From Chryseobacterium nakagawai (GTDB taxonomy: Bacteria; Bacteroidota; Bacteroidia; Flavobacteriales; Weeksellaceae): a stretch of DNA of 64,000 nucleotides. The number at the start of each line of letters is the position of its first letter. Within the stretch, counting starts at the first letter, position 1. The stretch is taken from NCBI RefSeq assembly GCF_900637665.1, contig NZ_LR134386.1, forward strand, positions 2,658,501 through 2,722,500, given 5' to 3'. Positions 52,833-61,147 of the stretch are shown here, piece after piece. The translations under genes were made by a program, and so were the position numbers. The notes below the pieces were generated by a model that saw only the letters and a program-made list of their open reading frames with translations, was not told where the DNA came from and made no database searches.

Positions 52833-52864
52833 CAAAAATATCAGTTTTAGGTAATGCAATACAA
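52833..52864 (-). promoter_or_regulatory. Promoter of the first Crp-family gene
   Basis: On the minus strand TATTTTTG (52833-52840) with TTG at 52862-52864, 21 bp apart. The ATG at 52812 is 20 bp downstream. Confidence 0.72.
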
Positions 52865-53208
52865 GATTATTTTGTAGTTTTTTGTGAGAAAGGTAGAAAG
52901 AAAGTGCCTATCAATCTGTAACTCCATTAAAGGAGGAGAATATTAAATTTTTGATATTCTGTTGCATATCCATGAAAATCTGAGATTTTCAAAAAAGCTT
53001 GAGTGTTCTTCTTGCAGTATTATTTTAAATTTTTTAAAGTGAACTTAAGTGTTTAAGAATTTTTGAGACTTTGTGGTTAAAACGTATAAGTCCAAAAATC
53101 AGTGTCATAATTTTTTCAAAAATATTTTTGAAGTGTACTCCAAAGACAAATAACTCGCTTTTTTCTTTTAAATATTGAGATTAACGGTAAAGACCAATTT
53201 TGTTTTAC
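52865..53208. other. Intergenic region before era with repeat remnants
   Basis: AT-rich gap with no acceptable reading frame. It holds a perfect 7-bp hairpin GAAAATC-TGA-GATTTTC (52974-52990) without a T-tract in the right direction, and a string around 53041-53090 (CTTAAGTGTTTAAG, then GAGACTTTGTGGTTAAAACG) resembling interspersed repeat words seen elsewhere in the window. Confidence 0.4.
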
Positions 53209-53216
53209 TAACTTTG
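53209..53216 (+). promoter_or_regulatory. -7 promoter element of era
   Basis: TAACTTTG followed by C, exact TAnnTTTG match, 20 bp before the era ATG. Confidence 0.7.
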
Positions 53217-53236
53217 CAGTTCGTAATATTATTTTT

Positions 53237-54112
53237 ATGCACAAAGCTGGATTTGTAAACATAGTTGGAAAGCCCAATGCGGGAAAATCAACACTTCTAA
53301 ACCAATTAATGGGAGAGAAATTGGCGATTGTAACGCAGAAAGCCCAGACAACCCGTCACAGAATTTTTGGTATTTATAATGAAGAGGACCTTCAGATCGT
53401 ATTTTCCGATACTCCGGGAGTATTGGATCCTAAATATGGATTGCAGGAAAAAATGATGGATTTTGTAAAGGATTCCCTTCAGGATGCCGATGTATTCCTG
53501 TTTATTGTTGATGTAACGGACAAAGCTGAACCTTCCGAGTTCTTAATTGATAAATTAAATAAAATCCCTGTCCCTGTCCTTTTATTATTAAATAAAGTAG
53601 ATCAGACTGATCAGGCAGGACTTGAAAAATTAGTAGAAGATTGGCACAATAAGATTCCAAAAGCGGAAATTCTTCCTATTTCTGCTCTTAATGCCTTTAA
53701 TACTGAGGTTATTTTACCTAAGCTAAAATCTTTATTGCCTGAGAACCCACCTTATTATGATAAGGATCAGTATACAGATAAACCAGAAAGATTCTTTGTA
53801 AACGAGGCCATTCGTGAGAAAATTCTTTTGAATTATGATAAAGAAATTCCATATTCTGTGGAAGTAGTAACTGAGCAGTTCAAAGAAAAAGAAGGTATTA
53901 TCTTCATTGATTCTATCATTTATGTGGAAAGAGATACCCAAAAGGGAATTATTATTGGACATAAAGGAGAGGCTATCAAAAAAGTAGGTACAGAAGCAAG
54001 ATTAGACCTGGAGAAGTTCTTTTCTAAGAAAATTCACTTAAATTTATTTGTTAAGGTGAAAAAAGACTGGAGAAAGAATGACAGAGATCTTAAGAATTTT
54101 GGTTACAGATAG
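53237..54112 (+). CDS. era: GTPase Era
   Basis: A 291-residue essential GTPase that binds the 3' end of 16S rRNA and helps 30S subunit assembly. G1 is GKPNAGKST (about 10-18), G2 TTRHRIFG, G3 DTPG (about 58-61), G4 NKVD (about 118-121) and G5 SALN. The C-terminal KH domain (about 205-290) includes YVERDTQKGIIIGHKGEAIKKVG, the GxxG RNA-binding loop being GHKG. Full length. It stands alone with its own promoter, not in the rnc-era operon of proteobacteria. Confidence 0.97.
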   Translation: MHKAGFVNIVGKPNAGKSTLLNQLMGEKLAIVTQKAQTTRHRIFGIYNEEDLQIVFSDTPGVLDPKYGLQEKMMDFVKDSLQDADVFLFIVDVTDKAEPSEFLIDKLNKIPVPVLLLLNKVDQTDQAGLEKLVEDWHNKIPKAEILPISALNAFNTEVILPKLKSLLPENPPYYDKDQYTDKPERFFVNEAIREKILLNYDKEIPYSVEVVTEQFKEKEGIIFIDSIIYVERDTQKGIIIGHKGEAIKKVGTEARLDLEKFFSKKIHLNLFVKVKKDWRKNDRDLKNFGYR

Positions 54113-54179
54113 ACTAAAAATGCTGTAAAACCCGTTGTATTAAAAGATTTTTATTACCTTAGTCTAAATTTTTTAGTAA

Positions 54180-54608
54180 ATGAACTACAATAATTCAAAT
54201 TCGAGCTCAATACCTAAAGATATTATTTTATTAGCAGTAAGAGTATTTGTTGGTTTTGCAATGCTTTCTCATGGATATCCAAAACTTCAGATGCTGTTGG
54301 CGGGTGGAAAAATTGAATTTTTTGACTTCTTGGGAATGGGACCGCAAATTACCCTGATCCTTACAGTACTTGCTGAGTTTGTTTGTTCAATTCTGCTGAT
54401 ATTAGGGCTTTTTACGAGAGTTGCCTTAGGTTTCTTGATCTTTACAATGGTCATTGCCGGATTTGTAGTTCATGGAGCAGATCCTTTTGAAAAAAGAGAG
54501 ATGAGTCTTATCTATCTTTCTGTATATCTTCTTCTGATGATTATCGGAGCCGGAAAAGTTTCTGTAGATCATATGATTGAAAGAAGAAAAAGAGCTTCAG
54601 ATTGGTAA
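54180..54608 (+). CDS. DoxX family membrane protein
   Basis: A 142-residue inner-membrane protein with four hydrophobic helices. The first holds VRVFVGFAMLSHGYPKLQ, the DoxX hallmark, followed by LTVLAEFVCSILLILGLFTR and HGADPFEKREMSLIYLSVYLLLMIIGAGKVSVD. DoxX proteins have been linked to thiol and oxidative stress handling, but function in this group is mostly unproven. It follows era by 67 bp and may be partly co-transcribed. A strong terminator comes 21 bp after the stop. Confidence 0.9.
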   Translation: MNYNNSNSSSIPKDIILLAVRVFVGFAMLSHGYPKLQMLLAGGKIEFFDFLGMGPQITLILTVLAEFVCSILLILGLFTRVALGFLIFTMVIAGFVVHGADPFEKREMSLIYLSVYLLLMIIGAGKVSVDHMIERRKRASDW

Positions 54609-54629
54609 AAACCTTATTATATATAATGA

Positions 54630-54656
54630 AAAGAGCATCCTCGGGTGCTCTTTTTT
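54630..54656 (+). terminator. Terminator of the DoxX gene
   Basis: Stem of about 10 bp AAAGAGCATC/GGTGCTCTTT with a short loop, followed by TTTTTT. Confidence 0.9.
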
Positions 54657-54759
54657 ATTGGAGTTATTTTTATAAATGTCTTTATTATTGGGGATTATAG
54701 ATGGATTTTTATAGTAAATTTATCTTAAAAATCACTACATTCGTAGAAAATAAATCTAT

Positions 54760-57162
54760 ATGAAGATAAAACTGACAATTTGCCTGCTGGCATTTCTCAA
54801 TTTTTATGATGCACAGGAGAATATTACTTATCAAAAACCTTCTGCTGAAATCCTGAAACTTGCAGATTACGAAAGACCGCCATCTGTCTTAATGAATAAC
54901 AAAAAAGACTGGGTGGTTTTTACCTATCGTTCAACATATAAGACGTTGGATGATCTTAATCAACAGGAAATGAAACTGGGTGGATTAAGAATCAATCCGG
55001 TTACAAATATTGCCAGTACGGTAACCTATTTTAACAATCTTAAAATAAGAAAGTTCAGTGATAAAAATGAAGTTCAGGTAAAGAATTTGCCTACAGGAGC
55101 TAAAATTGCTTATGTTCAGTTTTCACCGGACGAAAAGAAACTGACTTTTACCAATACCACCAACAAAGGAGTAGAATTATGGCTTGTAGACCTGGAATCT
55201 GCTACAGCCAAAAAGATTACAGGAGATATCCTGAATGCCAATTTAGGAAACCCATATCTTTGGTATAATGATTCCAAAAGTCTTCTTATTAGAACGCTGC
55301 CTCAAAACAGACCTGCTCTGATTGACTCAGGAAAAGACCTGCCTACAGGACCCATTGTTTCTACAGCAGATGGAAAAGTTTCCCAAAATAGAACATACCA
55401 GGATCTTTTAAAGAACCCTCAGGATGAAAAGAACTTTGAAACATTGGTAACCTCTGAAGTCTTCAACGTAGATCTTAATGGTACTCTTAAAAAGGTAATG
55501 AACCAGGATTTGTACACAGGATTAAGTTTTTCCCCGGATGGAAATTACCTGCTGTCTTCAGTCATTAAAAAGCCATTTTCTTATATCGTCCCGTTAAACA
55601 GGTTTCCTATGACTACAACGGTATATGATACGAAAGGAAATACTGTAAAAGTTGTGAATGAAATTCCTTTGAATGAAATTATGCCTAAAGGATTTTCATC
55701 TGTAAGAACAGGAAAAAGAGAAATGACTTGGAGAAGTGATGCTCCGGCGACTTTAGTTTTTACAGAAGCCCTTGACGGTGGAGATCAATATAAAACTGCA
55801 GAATACAGAGATGAAATCTTTACCTGGGATGCACCGTTTGCAGCAGCTCCTAAATCATTCTTCAAAATCAAACAGAGATTTGAGGATATAGATTGGACGA
55901 ATGACCATTATGCGTTAGTATCTGAAGAATGGTATGATACCAGAAATACCAAAACTTTCCTGGTTGATCTTAACAATGGAGAATCAAAGGTTATAGATGA
56001 TAGAAACTCTCAGGATGTATATAGTGATCCGGGAAATTTCAACACTGTGAAAAACCAATACGGTAGATCCGTTATCGATATGAAAGGCGGAAAAGCATAT
56101 CTGATCGGGGATGGGTTTACAAAAGATGGGCAGCATCCGTTTATTGATGAAATGGATATCAAGTCTTTGAAGAAAAGAAGACTGTATACATCTAACCTTA
56201 AAGGGGCTAAAGAAAAGATTGTAGATATTTTAAACCCTTCAAAAGGGGAGATCTTAACAATACAGGAATCATCAAGCCAATATCCGAACTATTATAAAAA
56301 GAATGTCAAGTCTAATAAAGCTGAAACGGTAACTCATTTTGCAAACCCTTTTGAGAGCATTAAAGATGTTCACAAAGAAGTCATTACCTATAAAAGAAAT
56401 GATGGTGTTACATTAACGGGAACTCTTTATCTGCCGGCAAACTACGATAGAAAGGCGAAGAAAGAAAAATTACCGTTATTGATCTGGGCGTATCCAAGAG
56501 AATTTAAAGATAAGAATACAGCGGGACAGAGTACTCAGAATGACAACGACTTTACCTTCCCGTATTATGGCTCTTTCGTATACTGGGTGACTAAAGGATA
56601 TGCTGTTTTAGATAATGCTGCATTCCCGATTATTGGAGAAGGAAAAACAGAACCCAATGATACCTTTATTACACAATTGGTAGCCGATGCTGATGCGGCA
56701 ATTAATGCTGTAGATCAATTGGGGTATATTGATAAAAAGAAAGTTGCTGTTGGAGGTCACTCTTATGGAGCATTTATGACAGCTAACTTATTAACACATT
56801 CTAATCTTTTTGCTTGTGGTATTGCACGAAGTGGTGCTTATAACAGAACGTTAACACCATTTGGATTTCAGAGTGAGCAAAGAAATTACTGGGATGTTCC
56901 AGAGATCTACAACACCATGTCTCCGTTTATGAATGCAAACAAAATGAAAACCCCTTTGCTTCTGATTCACGGTGATGCAGATAACAACCCGGGAACCTTT
57001 ACCTTGCAGACGGAAAGATATTTCCAGGCTTTGAAAAACCTTGGAGCACCGGTAAGAATGGTTCTTCTTCCAAAAGAATCCCACGGATACCAGGCTAAAG
57101 AGAATATATTCCACGTTTTATGGGAACAGGATCAGTTCCTTGAAAAATGTCTGAAAAAATAA
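54760..57162 (+). CDS. Secreted S9 family serine peptidase (prolyl oligopeptidase-like)
   Basis: An 800-residue exported peptidase with a signal peptide (about 1-19). The N-terminal about 500 residues form a beta-propeller of WD/YWTD-like blades (for example KIAYVQFSPDEKKLTFTN, YTGLSFSPDGNYLLSS). The C-terminal alpha/beta-hydrolase carries the catalytic triad S668 (GGHSYGA), D739 (HGDADNNPGT) and H775 (ESHGY). The layout is closest to S9 glutamyl-endopeptidase and acyl-aminoacyl peptidase relatives. It probably degrades peptides in the periplasm. A TACATTCG element about 17 bp before the ATG is one base off the -7 consensus. Followed by a perfect terminator. Confidence 0.92.
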   Translation: MKIKLTICLLAFLNFYDAQENITYQKPSAEILKLADYERPPSVLMNNKKDWVVFTYRSTYKTLDDLNQQEMKLGGLRINPVTNIASTVTYFNNLKIRKFSDKNEVQVKNLPTGAKIAYVQFSPDEKKLTFTNTTNKGVELWLVDLESATAKKITGDILNANLGNPYLWYNDSKSLLIRTLPQNRPALIDSGKDLPTGPIVSTADGKVSQNRTYQDLLKNPQDEKNFETLVTSEVFNVDLNGTLKKVMNQDLYTGLSFSPDGNYLLSSVIKKPFSYIVPLNRFPMTTTVYDTKGNTVKVVNEIPLNEIMPKGFSSVRTGKREMTWRSDAPATLVFTEALDGGDQYKTAEYRDEIFTWDAPFAAAPKSFFKIKQRFEDIDWTNDHYALVSEEWYDTRNTKTFLVDLNNGESKVIDDRNSQDVYSDPGNFNTVKNQYGRSVIDMKGGKAYLIGDGFTKDGQHPFIDEMDIKSLKKRRLYTSNLKGAKEKIVDILNPSKGEILTIQESSSQYPNYYKKNVKSNKAETVTHFANPFESIKDVHKEVITYKRNDGVTLTGTLYLPANYDRKAKKEKLPLLIWAYPREFKDKNTAGQSTQNDNDFTFPYYGSFVYWVTKGYAVLDNAAFPIIGEGKTEPNDTFITQLVADADAAINAVDQLGYIDKKKVAVGGHSYGAFMTANLLTHSNLFACGIARSGAYNRTLTPFGFQSEQRNYWDVPEIYNTMSPFMNANKMKTPLLLIHGDADNNPGTFTLQTERYFQALKNLGAPVRMVLLPKESHGYQAKENIFHVLWEQDQFLEKCLKK

Positions 57163-57165
57163 TAG

Positions 57166-57198
57166 AAAAAGGCTATTCATCACTGAATAGCCTTTTTT
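57166..57198. terminator. Bidirectional terminator between S9 peptidase and HAD genes
   Basis: Perfect 12-bp stem AAAGGCTATTCA/TGAATAGCCTTT with loop TCAC. T-tracts flank it on both strands. Confidence 0.93.
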
Positions 57199-57254
57199 AT
57201 ATCTTAGCAAAATAAGAAACTCTACAATTCTTAAGAACTTAATTAATTTTTAGC

Positions 57255-57944
57255 TTAAAGAAATTGTAAGATTTCATTAATACTTTTCAATTCTGTAAAG
57301 TTTTCATCTTCAATATTTAAATCATGCTGCTCATGGTTCCAAGTAACATGATAAGGAATATGAGCTGCTGATCCGCCGATTTCCAGTACAGGTAAGATAT
57401 CCGACTTGATAGAATTTCCAAGCATAAGGAAGTTTTCCGGCTGACAATCAAGATGCTTTAGCAGTTTTTTATAATCATGTTCCTTTTTATCACTCATGAT
57501 TTCAATATGATGGAAATAGTTCTGTAATCCTGAATTTTTCAACTTACGTTCCTGATCCAGTAAATCTCCTTTTGTAGCCACAACGAGCCTGTATTTTCCT
57601 TTCAGACTTTCAAGCGTTTCTGTGACTCCATCTAATAATTCAATCGGTTTTTGGAGAAGTTCCTGACCTAATTCAATGGCTTTATTAACCAATTGTAAGG
57701 ATGCTGTATTATTTGATACTCTTCCAATAGTCTCAACCATACAAAGCATAAAGCCTTTTACCCCATAACCATACAAATGAAGGTTTTTCATCTCAGTTTT
57801 AAACAATTCCTGAGAGACAGAATGTTGGGGGAGATAATCTTCAAGCAGTATAGAGAATTCCTTCTCTGCTTCCTGAAAGTAGGGTTCATTAATCCAAAGA
57901 GTATCATCTGCATCAAAGGCTATAGTTGTAATGTGATTATTCAT
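57255..57944 (-). CDS. HAD-superfamily hydrolase
   Basis: A 229-residue cytosolic hydrolase of the haloacid-dehalogenase superfamily. Motif I is FDADDTLW (about 9-16), motif II the ATKGD threonine, motif III the lysine of KKEHDYKKLLKHL, and motif IV GNSIKSDI. A helical cap (about 20-90) between motifs I and II marks subclass I, which includes phosphoglycolate-like phosphatases. I start at the ATG 57944; the upstream in-frame codons to 58004 overlap the divergent regulatory region. Substrate unknown. Divergent from a Crp-family gene, with a perfect palindrome between them. Confidence 0.87.
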   Translation of the reverse strand: MNNHITTIAFDADDTLWINEPYFQEAEKEFSILLEDYLPQHSVSQELFKTEMKNLHLYGYGVKGFMLCMVETIGRVSNNTASLQLVNKAIELGQELLQKPIELLDGVTETLESLKGKYRLVVATKGDLLDQERKLKNSGLQNYFHHIEIMSDKKEHDYKKLLKHLDCQPENFLMLGNSIKSDILPVLEIGGSAAHIPYHVTWNHEQHDLNIEDENFTELKSINEILQFL

Positions 57945-57998
57945 TTTAGTTTTGTAAATTTCTGTTTCAAATTTCTTTATAAAAAATAAACCCACAAA

Positions 57999-58010
57999 GG
58001 ACAATTGTCC
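57999..58010. promoter_or_regulatory. Perfect 12-bp palindrome in the HAD/Crp divergent region
   Basis: GGACAATTGTCC, fully self-complementary, 10 bp before the ATG of the Crp-family gene (58020) and 54 bp from the HAD start. The position fits an autoregulatory operator of the divergent pair. No consensus -7 element is visible on either strand here, so binding may activate transcription. Confidence 0.42.
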
Positions 58011-58019
58011 CGAAGAATA

Positions 58020-58580
58020 ATGTTACGAACAAATCAATCATTTTTAAGTCATCTTGAAGACCTTTATCATAAACAGACTGGAGGAAATATTATCCTGCAA
58101 TCCTTCTCTGAGGGGCAGAAATTATTAATTCAGGACCAATCTGTTGCTAGAGTTATGCTGATTAAAGAAGGAATCACAAAATGCTACTTTGAAGAAGAAA
58201 ACGGAAAAGAATATATTGTTGAGTTTCTGGGAAGCGGTGAAATTCTGGGCGAAGTGGAATTAATTAAAAATATTCCTTGCCTCTGCAATATTGAAGCGTT
58301 AACAGAAGTTCTGGTATATACCATTAGTCTTACCTACTTTAATGAACTGATTCAAAAAGACCTTATCTTAAATAACCTTTTATTGAATTCGTTTGCAGAT
58401 CGAATTATCAATACCTCAAGCAGAGCTTCATACCAACAGCTTTACACTGTAGAACATACGCTGACTCAGTTGCTTAAAATGCAGGTTAAACAGAATATTC
58501 AGATTTCAAAAGAAGATATGGCAGCATATCTGGGAATCACAGTAAGAAGCCTGAATAGGATTCTGAAGGATTTGAAATAA
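58020..58580 (+). CDS. Crp/Fnr-family transcriptional regulator (second copy)
   Basis: A 186-residue cytosolic regulator with a cyclic-nucleotide-binding-like N-terminal domain (about 20-120; MLIKEGITKCYFEEENGKEYIVEFLGSGEILGEVELI) and a C-terminal helix-turn-helix (about 160-185; ISKEDMAAYLGITVRSLNRILKDL). It keeps the GEILGE form of the beta-roll, but not the arginine expected for cAMP. I use the ATG at 58020; an in-frame TTG at 58005 is inside the palindrome and is less likely. It is distinct from the copy at 52249. Likely targets are its own promoter and the divergent HAD gene. Confidence 0.87.
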   Translation: MLRTNQSFLSHLEDLYHKQTGGNIILQSFSEGQKLLIQDQSVARVMLIKEGITKCYFEEENGKEYIVEFLGSGEILGEVELIKNIPCLCNIEALTEVLVYTISLTYFNELIQKDLILNNLLLNSFADRIINTSSRASYQQLYTVEHTLTQLLKMQVKQNIQISKEDMAAYLGITVRSLNRILKDLK

Positions 58581-58970
58581 TGTTTGTTAGTTAGCGCAAG
58601 GGCGAAAAAAAATATAATGTTAACTGTTTTAAGGCGCAAGAGAATCAAAGAAAATAAGACTTTTAAACTAGCTTTTATTCACCTTATTCTATGTATCTAT
58701 ATGGTGAAAACTATTCTTTTTAACCAAATAGTCACATAGGTTTTATACGCTGATAAATTATTTGTCCATTCGTAGCATTAGAAGTAGGATACAGTTTTAT
58801 CGTTGATATAATCCTTGTGCTTTAAAATATATCCAGCCATATAATTTTATTGAGCCTTTGTGCATTCCAATATAGAATTTTTATTTGCTTTTGTTGGTTG
58901 TGGTTGTTTATTTAGGGGTGATTTGGTTTTTTGTTTTAAAATTTATTTTTTTTAGTAAAAATTAATAGGG
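58581..58970. other. Intergenic region with degenerate repeats
   Basis: Over 400 bp with no credible gene. Near 58593-58660 two similar words about 50 bp apart (GCGCAAGGGCGAAAAAAAATA and GGCGCAAGAGAATCAAAGAAAATAAGA) form a decayed direct repeat, and 58680-58760 holds further repeat-like text. The final part before the acetyltransferase gene is very AT-rich. Confidence 0.4.
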
Positions 58971-58994
58971 TAATTTTGAAAATTATTATTTTTG
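58971..58994 (+). promoter_or_regulatory. Tandem -7-like elements before the acetyltransferase gene
   Basis: TAATTTTG (58971-58978) and TATTTTTG (58987-58994) both match TAnnTTTG exactly. The second is 26 bp before the ATG at 59021. Neither has a clear -33 TTG. Confidence 0.5.
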
Positions 58995-59020
58995 TATCAT
59001 AAAAGTTGAAGACAATACCA

Positions 59021-59524
59021 ATGGAATTACTAAAGTTCAGAAATGCCGAATTAGCCGATCTCAATAAAATTGTAGCAATCTATAATTCAACCATTGCTTC
59101 AAGAATGGTGACTGCTGATGTAGAAGAAGTTTCTGTAGAAAGTAAAGTACAGTGGTTTAATGAACATAACGCTAAAGCCAGACCGCTTTGGATTGTAGAA
59201 GATGGGGATGAACAGATTGTAGGCTGGGTAAGTTTCAGTTCTTTTCATGAAAGGGCTGCTTATAGCGGAACGGTGGAAGTAAGTATTTATCTGGATGAAA
59301 GCTGTAGAGGAAAAGGCTATGGTAAAACGATTCTTCAGTATTGTATAGATAATGCAGGGAAATTTGGAGTGAATAATCTCGTAGCCCTGATTTTTCTTCA
59401 TAATGAGCCAAGTTTGAAACTATTCAGATATTTTGGATTTGAAGATTGGGGAACTCTTCCGAATGTAGCTATTTTGGATGGTATTGAACGAAGTCTGAAG
59501 ATTTTAGGAAAAAGAATTCAATAA
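59021..59524 (+). CDS. GNAT family N-acetyltransferase (phosphinothricin acetyltransferase-like)
   Basis: A 167-residue cytosolic acetyltransferase. The acetyl-CoA loop is CRGKGYGKTIL (about 97-107), the Q/RxxGxG/A motif, preceded by the VEVSIYLDE strand. WVSFSSFHERAAYSGTVE matches the phosphinothricin/MddA-type group, which acetylates amino-acid-like amines. The substrate of this protein cannot be deduced. I start at the ATG 59021 (MELLKFRNAE); the in-frame TTG at 59006 would add five unrelated residues. Single gene with its own terminator. Confidence 0.88.
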   Translation: MELLKFRNAELADLNKIVAIYNSTIASRMVTADVEEVSVESKVQWFNEHNAKARPLWIVEDGDEQIVGWVSFSSFHERAAYSGTVEVSIYLDESCRGKGYGKTILQYCIDNAGKFGVNNLVALIFLHNEPSLKLFRYFGFEDWGTLPNVAILDGIERSLKILGKRIQ

Positions 59525-59529
59525 AATAT

Positions 59530-59560
59530 AAAAGGTTATCCGCTTGAGATAACCTTTTTT
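59530..59560 (+). terminator. Terminator of the acetyltransferase gene
   Basis: Perfect 11-bp stem AAAAGGTTATC/GATAACCTTTT with a 7-base loop, followed by TT, 5 bp after the stop. Confidence 0.9.
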
Positions 59561-59577
59561 CTTATTACTGTATTAAA

Positions 59578-59645
59578 ACTCAATAGAAATGGGCTTTAGC
59601 CCGTTCAAAATAAATAATCTGCGTAATCTCCGAGATCTGCGAGAA
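59578..59645. repeat. Interspersed intergenic repeat, copy C (best conserved)
   Basis: CTCAATAGAAATGGGCTTTA followed by GCCCGTTCAAAATAAATAAT: CAATAG, a 4-bp GGGC/GCCC hairpin with TTTA loop, GTT and AT-rich tail, then a second unit AATCTGCGTAATCTCCGAGA and TCTGCGAGA. Related copies are at 37438 and 52154. Confidence 0.55.
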
Positions 59646-59677
59646 AAATAAAAAAGGCTGTTTCTACTGAAACAGCC
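59646..59677 (-). terminator. Terminator of the MATE transporter gene
   Basis: Perfect 9-bp stem GGCTGTTTC/GAAACAGCC with loop TACT. On the minus strand it runs into TTTTTTATTTTT. It lies 9 bp after the stop at 59687. Confidence 0.9.
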
Positions 59678-59686
59678 TCTTAAATA

Positions 59687-61048
59687 TTATGTATTCTGCT
59701 TAATTCGTTTGGCAGACATATTCAGGAATCGTTTAACCAGGAATACGGCAGAAACCGTTAATCCTAATCCAAGAGCGATCCACATTCCGAAAGCTCCCAT
59801 TTCCAATGTTACACAGAATAAATAGCCTAAAGGAATTGTAATCACCCAATAGGCAATAAAAGTATAGATTGACGGGATCTTCACATCCTGTAACCCTCTC
59901 AGCATTCCTAAAGCGGTTACCTGAATCCCATCTGATAGCTGGAATAGGGCCGCAATAATCATCAATTTGGAAGCCAGGGTGATTACTTCAACCTCTTCTT
60001 TTTTCGTGAAGAATGTTGGCAGTATGTTTCGTCCCAGGATAAAAACCAATCCACAGATACACATAAAGATAAAAGCTATCTTTAGGTTATTAATCCCGAC
60101 TTTTCTTAGCTCAACAAAGTTTTGTTCACCCAGTTTCCTTCCAATCATTACCGTAGAAGCCACACTAAATCCAACACAAAGGTTGAAGGTAAACGAAGCC
60201 ATACTCAAAGCAATCTGGTGAGAGGCAATATCATGTGCAGAAATTAATCCGCAGATGAATGCTGCACCGGCAAAAGCAGTTACCTCAAAGAACATCTGTA
60301 ATGCGGTAGGCAACCCTAATCTTACCATTTTATTAAACATTGCTTTTGAGAAACTTTGAATTTTTAATGAAAAATCCTTGATATAGCGTCTCGTTCTCTT
60401 TTCCTTCAGCAATACAAAATAAAGGAAAACCACCATGAAAATTCTGGAAATTAAGGTTGCTAAAGCAGATCCTTTTACGCCCATTGGAGGGAATCCCCAA
60501 AGTCCTTTGATGAATACATAGTTTAAGACAATATTGATAATGTTAGCAATGATGGTAGCCTTAGTTACTCCAATAGTGTATGAAAGGCCTTCAGAAACCT
60601 CACGAAGCGTCTGAAAAGCCATGAATGGAATCATACTGATGACCATAATGCTTAAGAAGTCTACCGTATCAGGAATAATCTTTGCAGGCTGTCCCGAGTG
60701 ATAGAGTAGAGGCATTCCTAGTAAAAGAATAATTGTAAGCAATATTCCCACCGTCATATTAATGATAAAACCGTGACTGAATACAGAATTAATTGTATCA
60801 TGATCATGTTTTGAATGTGCTTCTGAAACCAATGGTGGTATGGCAAATGAAAATCCAAGGGCCAATACAAATATAGAGAAGAACACAGCATTACCTAATG
60901 AAACAGACGCCAATGCATCAGCGCCTAAAAGCTTTCCAACAATAATATTGTCGAATAAATTCACTGAAACTTGCCCTACCTGGGTAAGCATTACAGGTAG
61001 AGCCAAAGTCAGGCATTCTTTTGTGTAGTTTTTGTTTAAAAATTTCAT
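59687..61048 (-). CDS. MATE family efflux transporter (NorM-like)
   Basis: A 453-residue inner-membrane exporter with about 12 hydrophobic spans in two homologous halves. N-terminal LTLALPVMLTQVGQVSVNLFDNIIVGKLLGADALASVSLG is the typical MATE helix 1-2 region, and the second half begins KMVRLGLPTALQMFFEVTAFAGAAFICG. MATE pumps use sodium or proton gradients to export drugs and cationic metabolites. Substrate is unknown. Ends with the perfect terminator at 59646. Not linked by operon to the response-regulator gene upstream (separate terminator at 61089). Confidence 0.94.
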   Translation of the reverse strand: MKFLNKNYTKECLTLALPVMLTQVGQVSVNLFDNIIVGKLLGADALASVSLGNAVFFSIFVLALGFSFAIPPLVSEAHSKHDHDTINSVFSHGFIINMTVGILLTIILLLGMPLLYHSGQPAKIIPDTVDFLSIMVISMIPFMAFQTLREVSEGLSYTIGVTKATIIANIINIVLNYVFIKGLWGFPPMGVKGSALATLISRIFMVVFLYFVLLKEKRTRRYIKDFSLKIQSFSKAMFNKMVRLGLPTALQMFFEVTAFAGAAFICGLISAHDIASHQIALSMASFTFNLCVGFSVASTVMIGRKLGEQNFVELRKVGINNLKIAFIFMCICGLVFILGRNILPTFFTKKEEVEVITLASKLMIIAALFQLSDGIQVTALGMLRGLQDVKIPSIYTFIAYWVITIPLGYLFCVTLEMGAFGMWIALGLGLTVSAVFLVKRFLNMSAKRIKQNT

Positions 61049-61088
61049 AGTATTTTAAGATTCATATCGTTTATTATTCAAAATAGTC

Positions 61089-61125
61089 AAAAAAAAAATT
61101 TGCAGTAGTGGTACTGCAAATTTTT
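61089..61125. terminator. Bidirectional terminator after the sigma-54 regulator gene
   Basis: Perfect 13-bp stem AAAATTTGCAGTA/TACTGCAAATTTT with loop GTGG, flanked by a run of about ten A (61089-61098), giving a long T-tract on the minus strand 23 bp after the stop. Confidence 0.92.
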
Positions 61126-61147
61126 ATAATATGTAATAATAGTTGTA

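Noticed and set aside
52974..52990. 7-bp hairpin GAAAATC-TGA-GATTTTC as a terminator
   Set aside because: Followed by A on the plus strand and not placed after a gene end; no T-tract in a useful direction.
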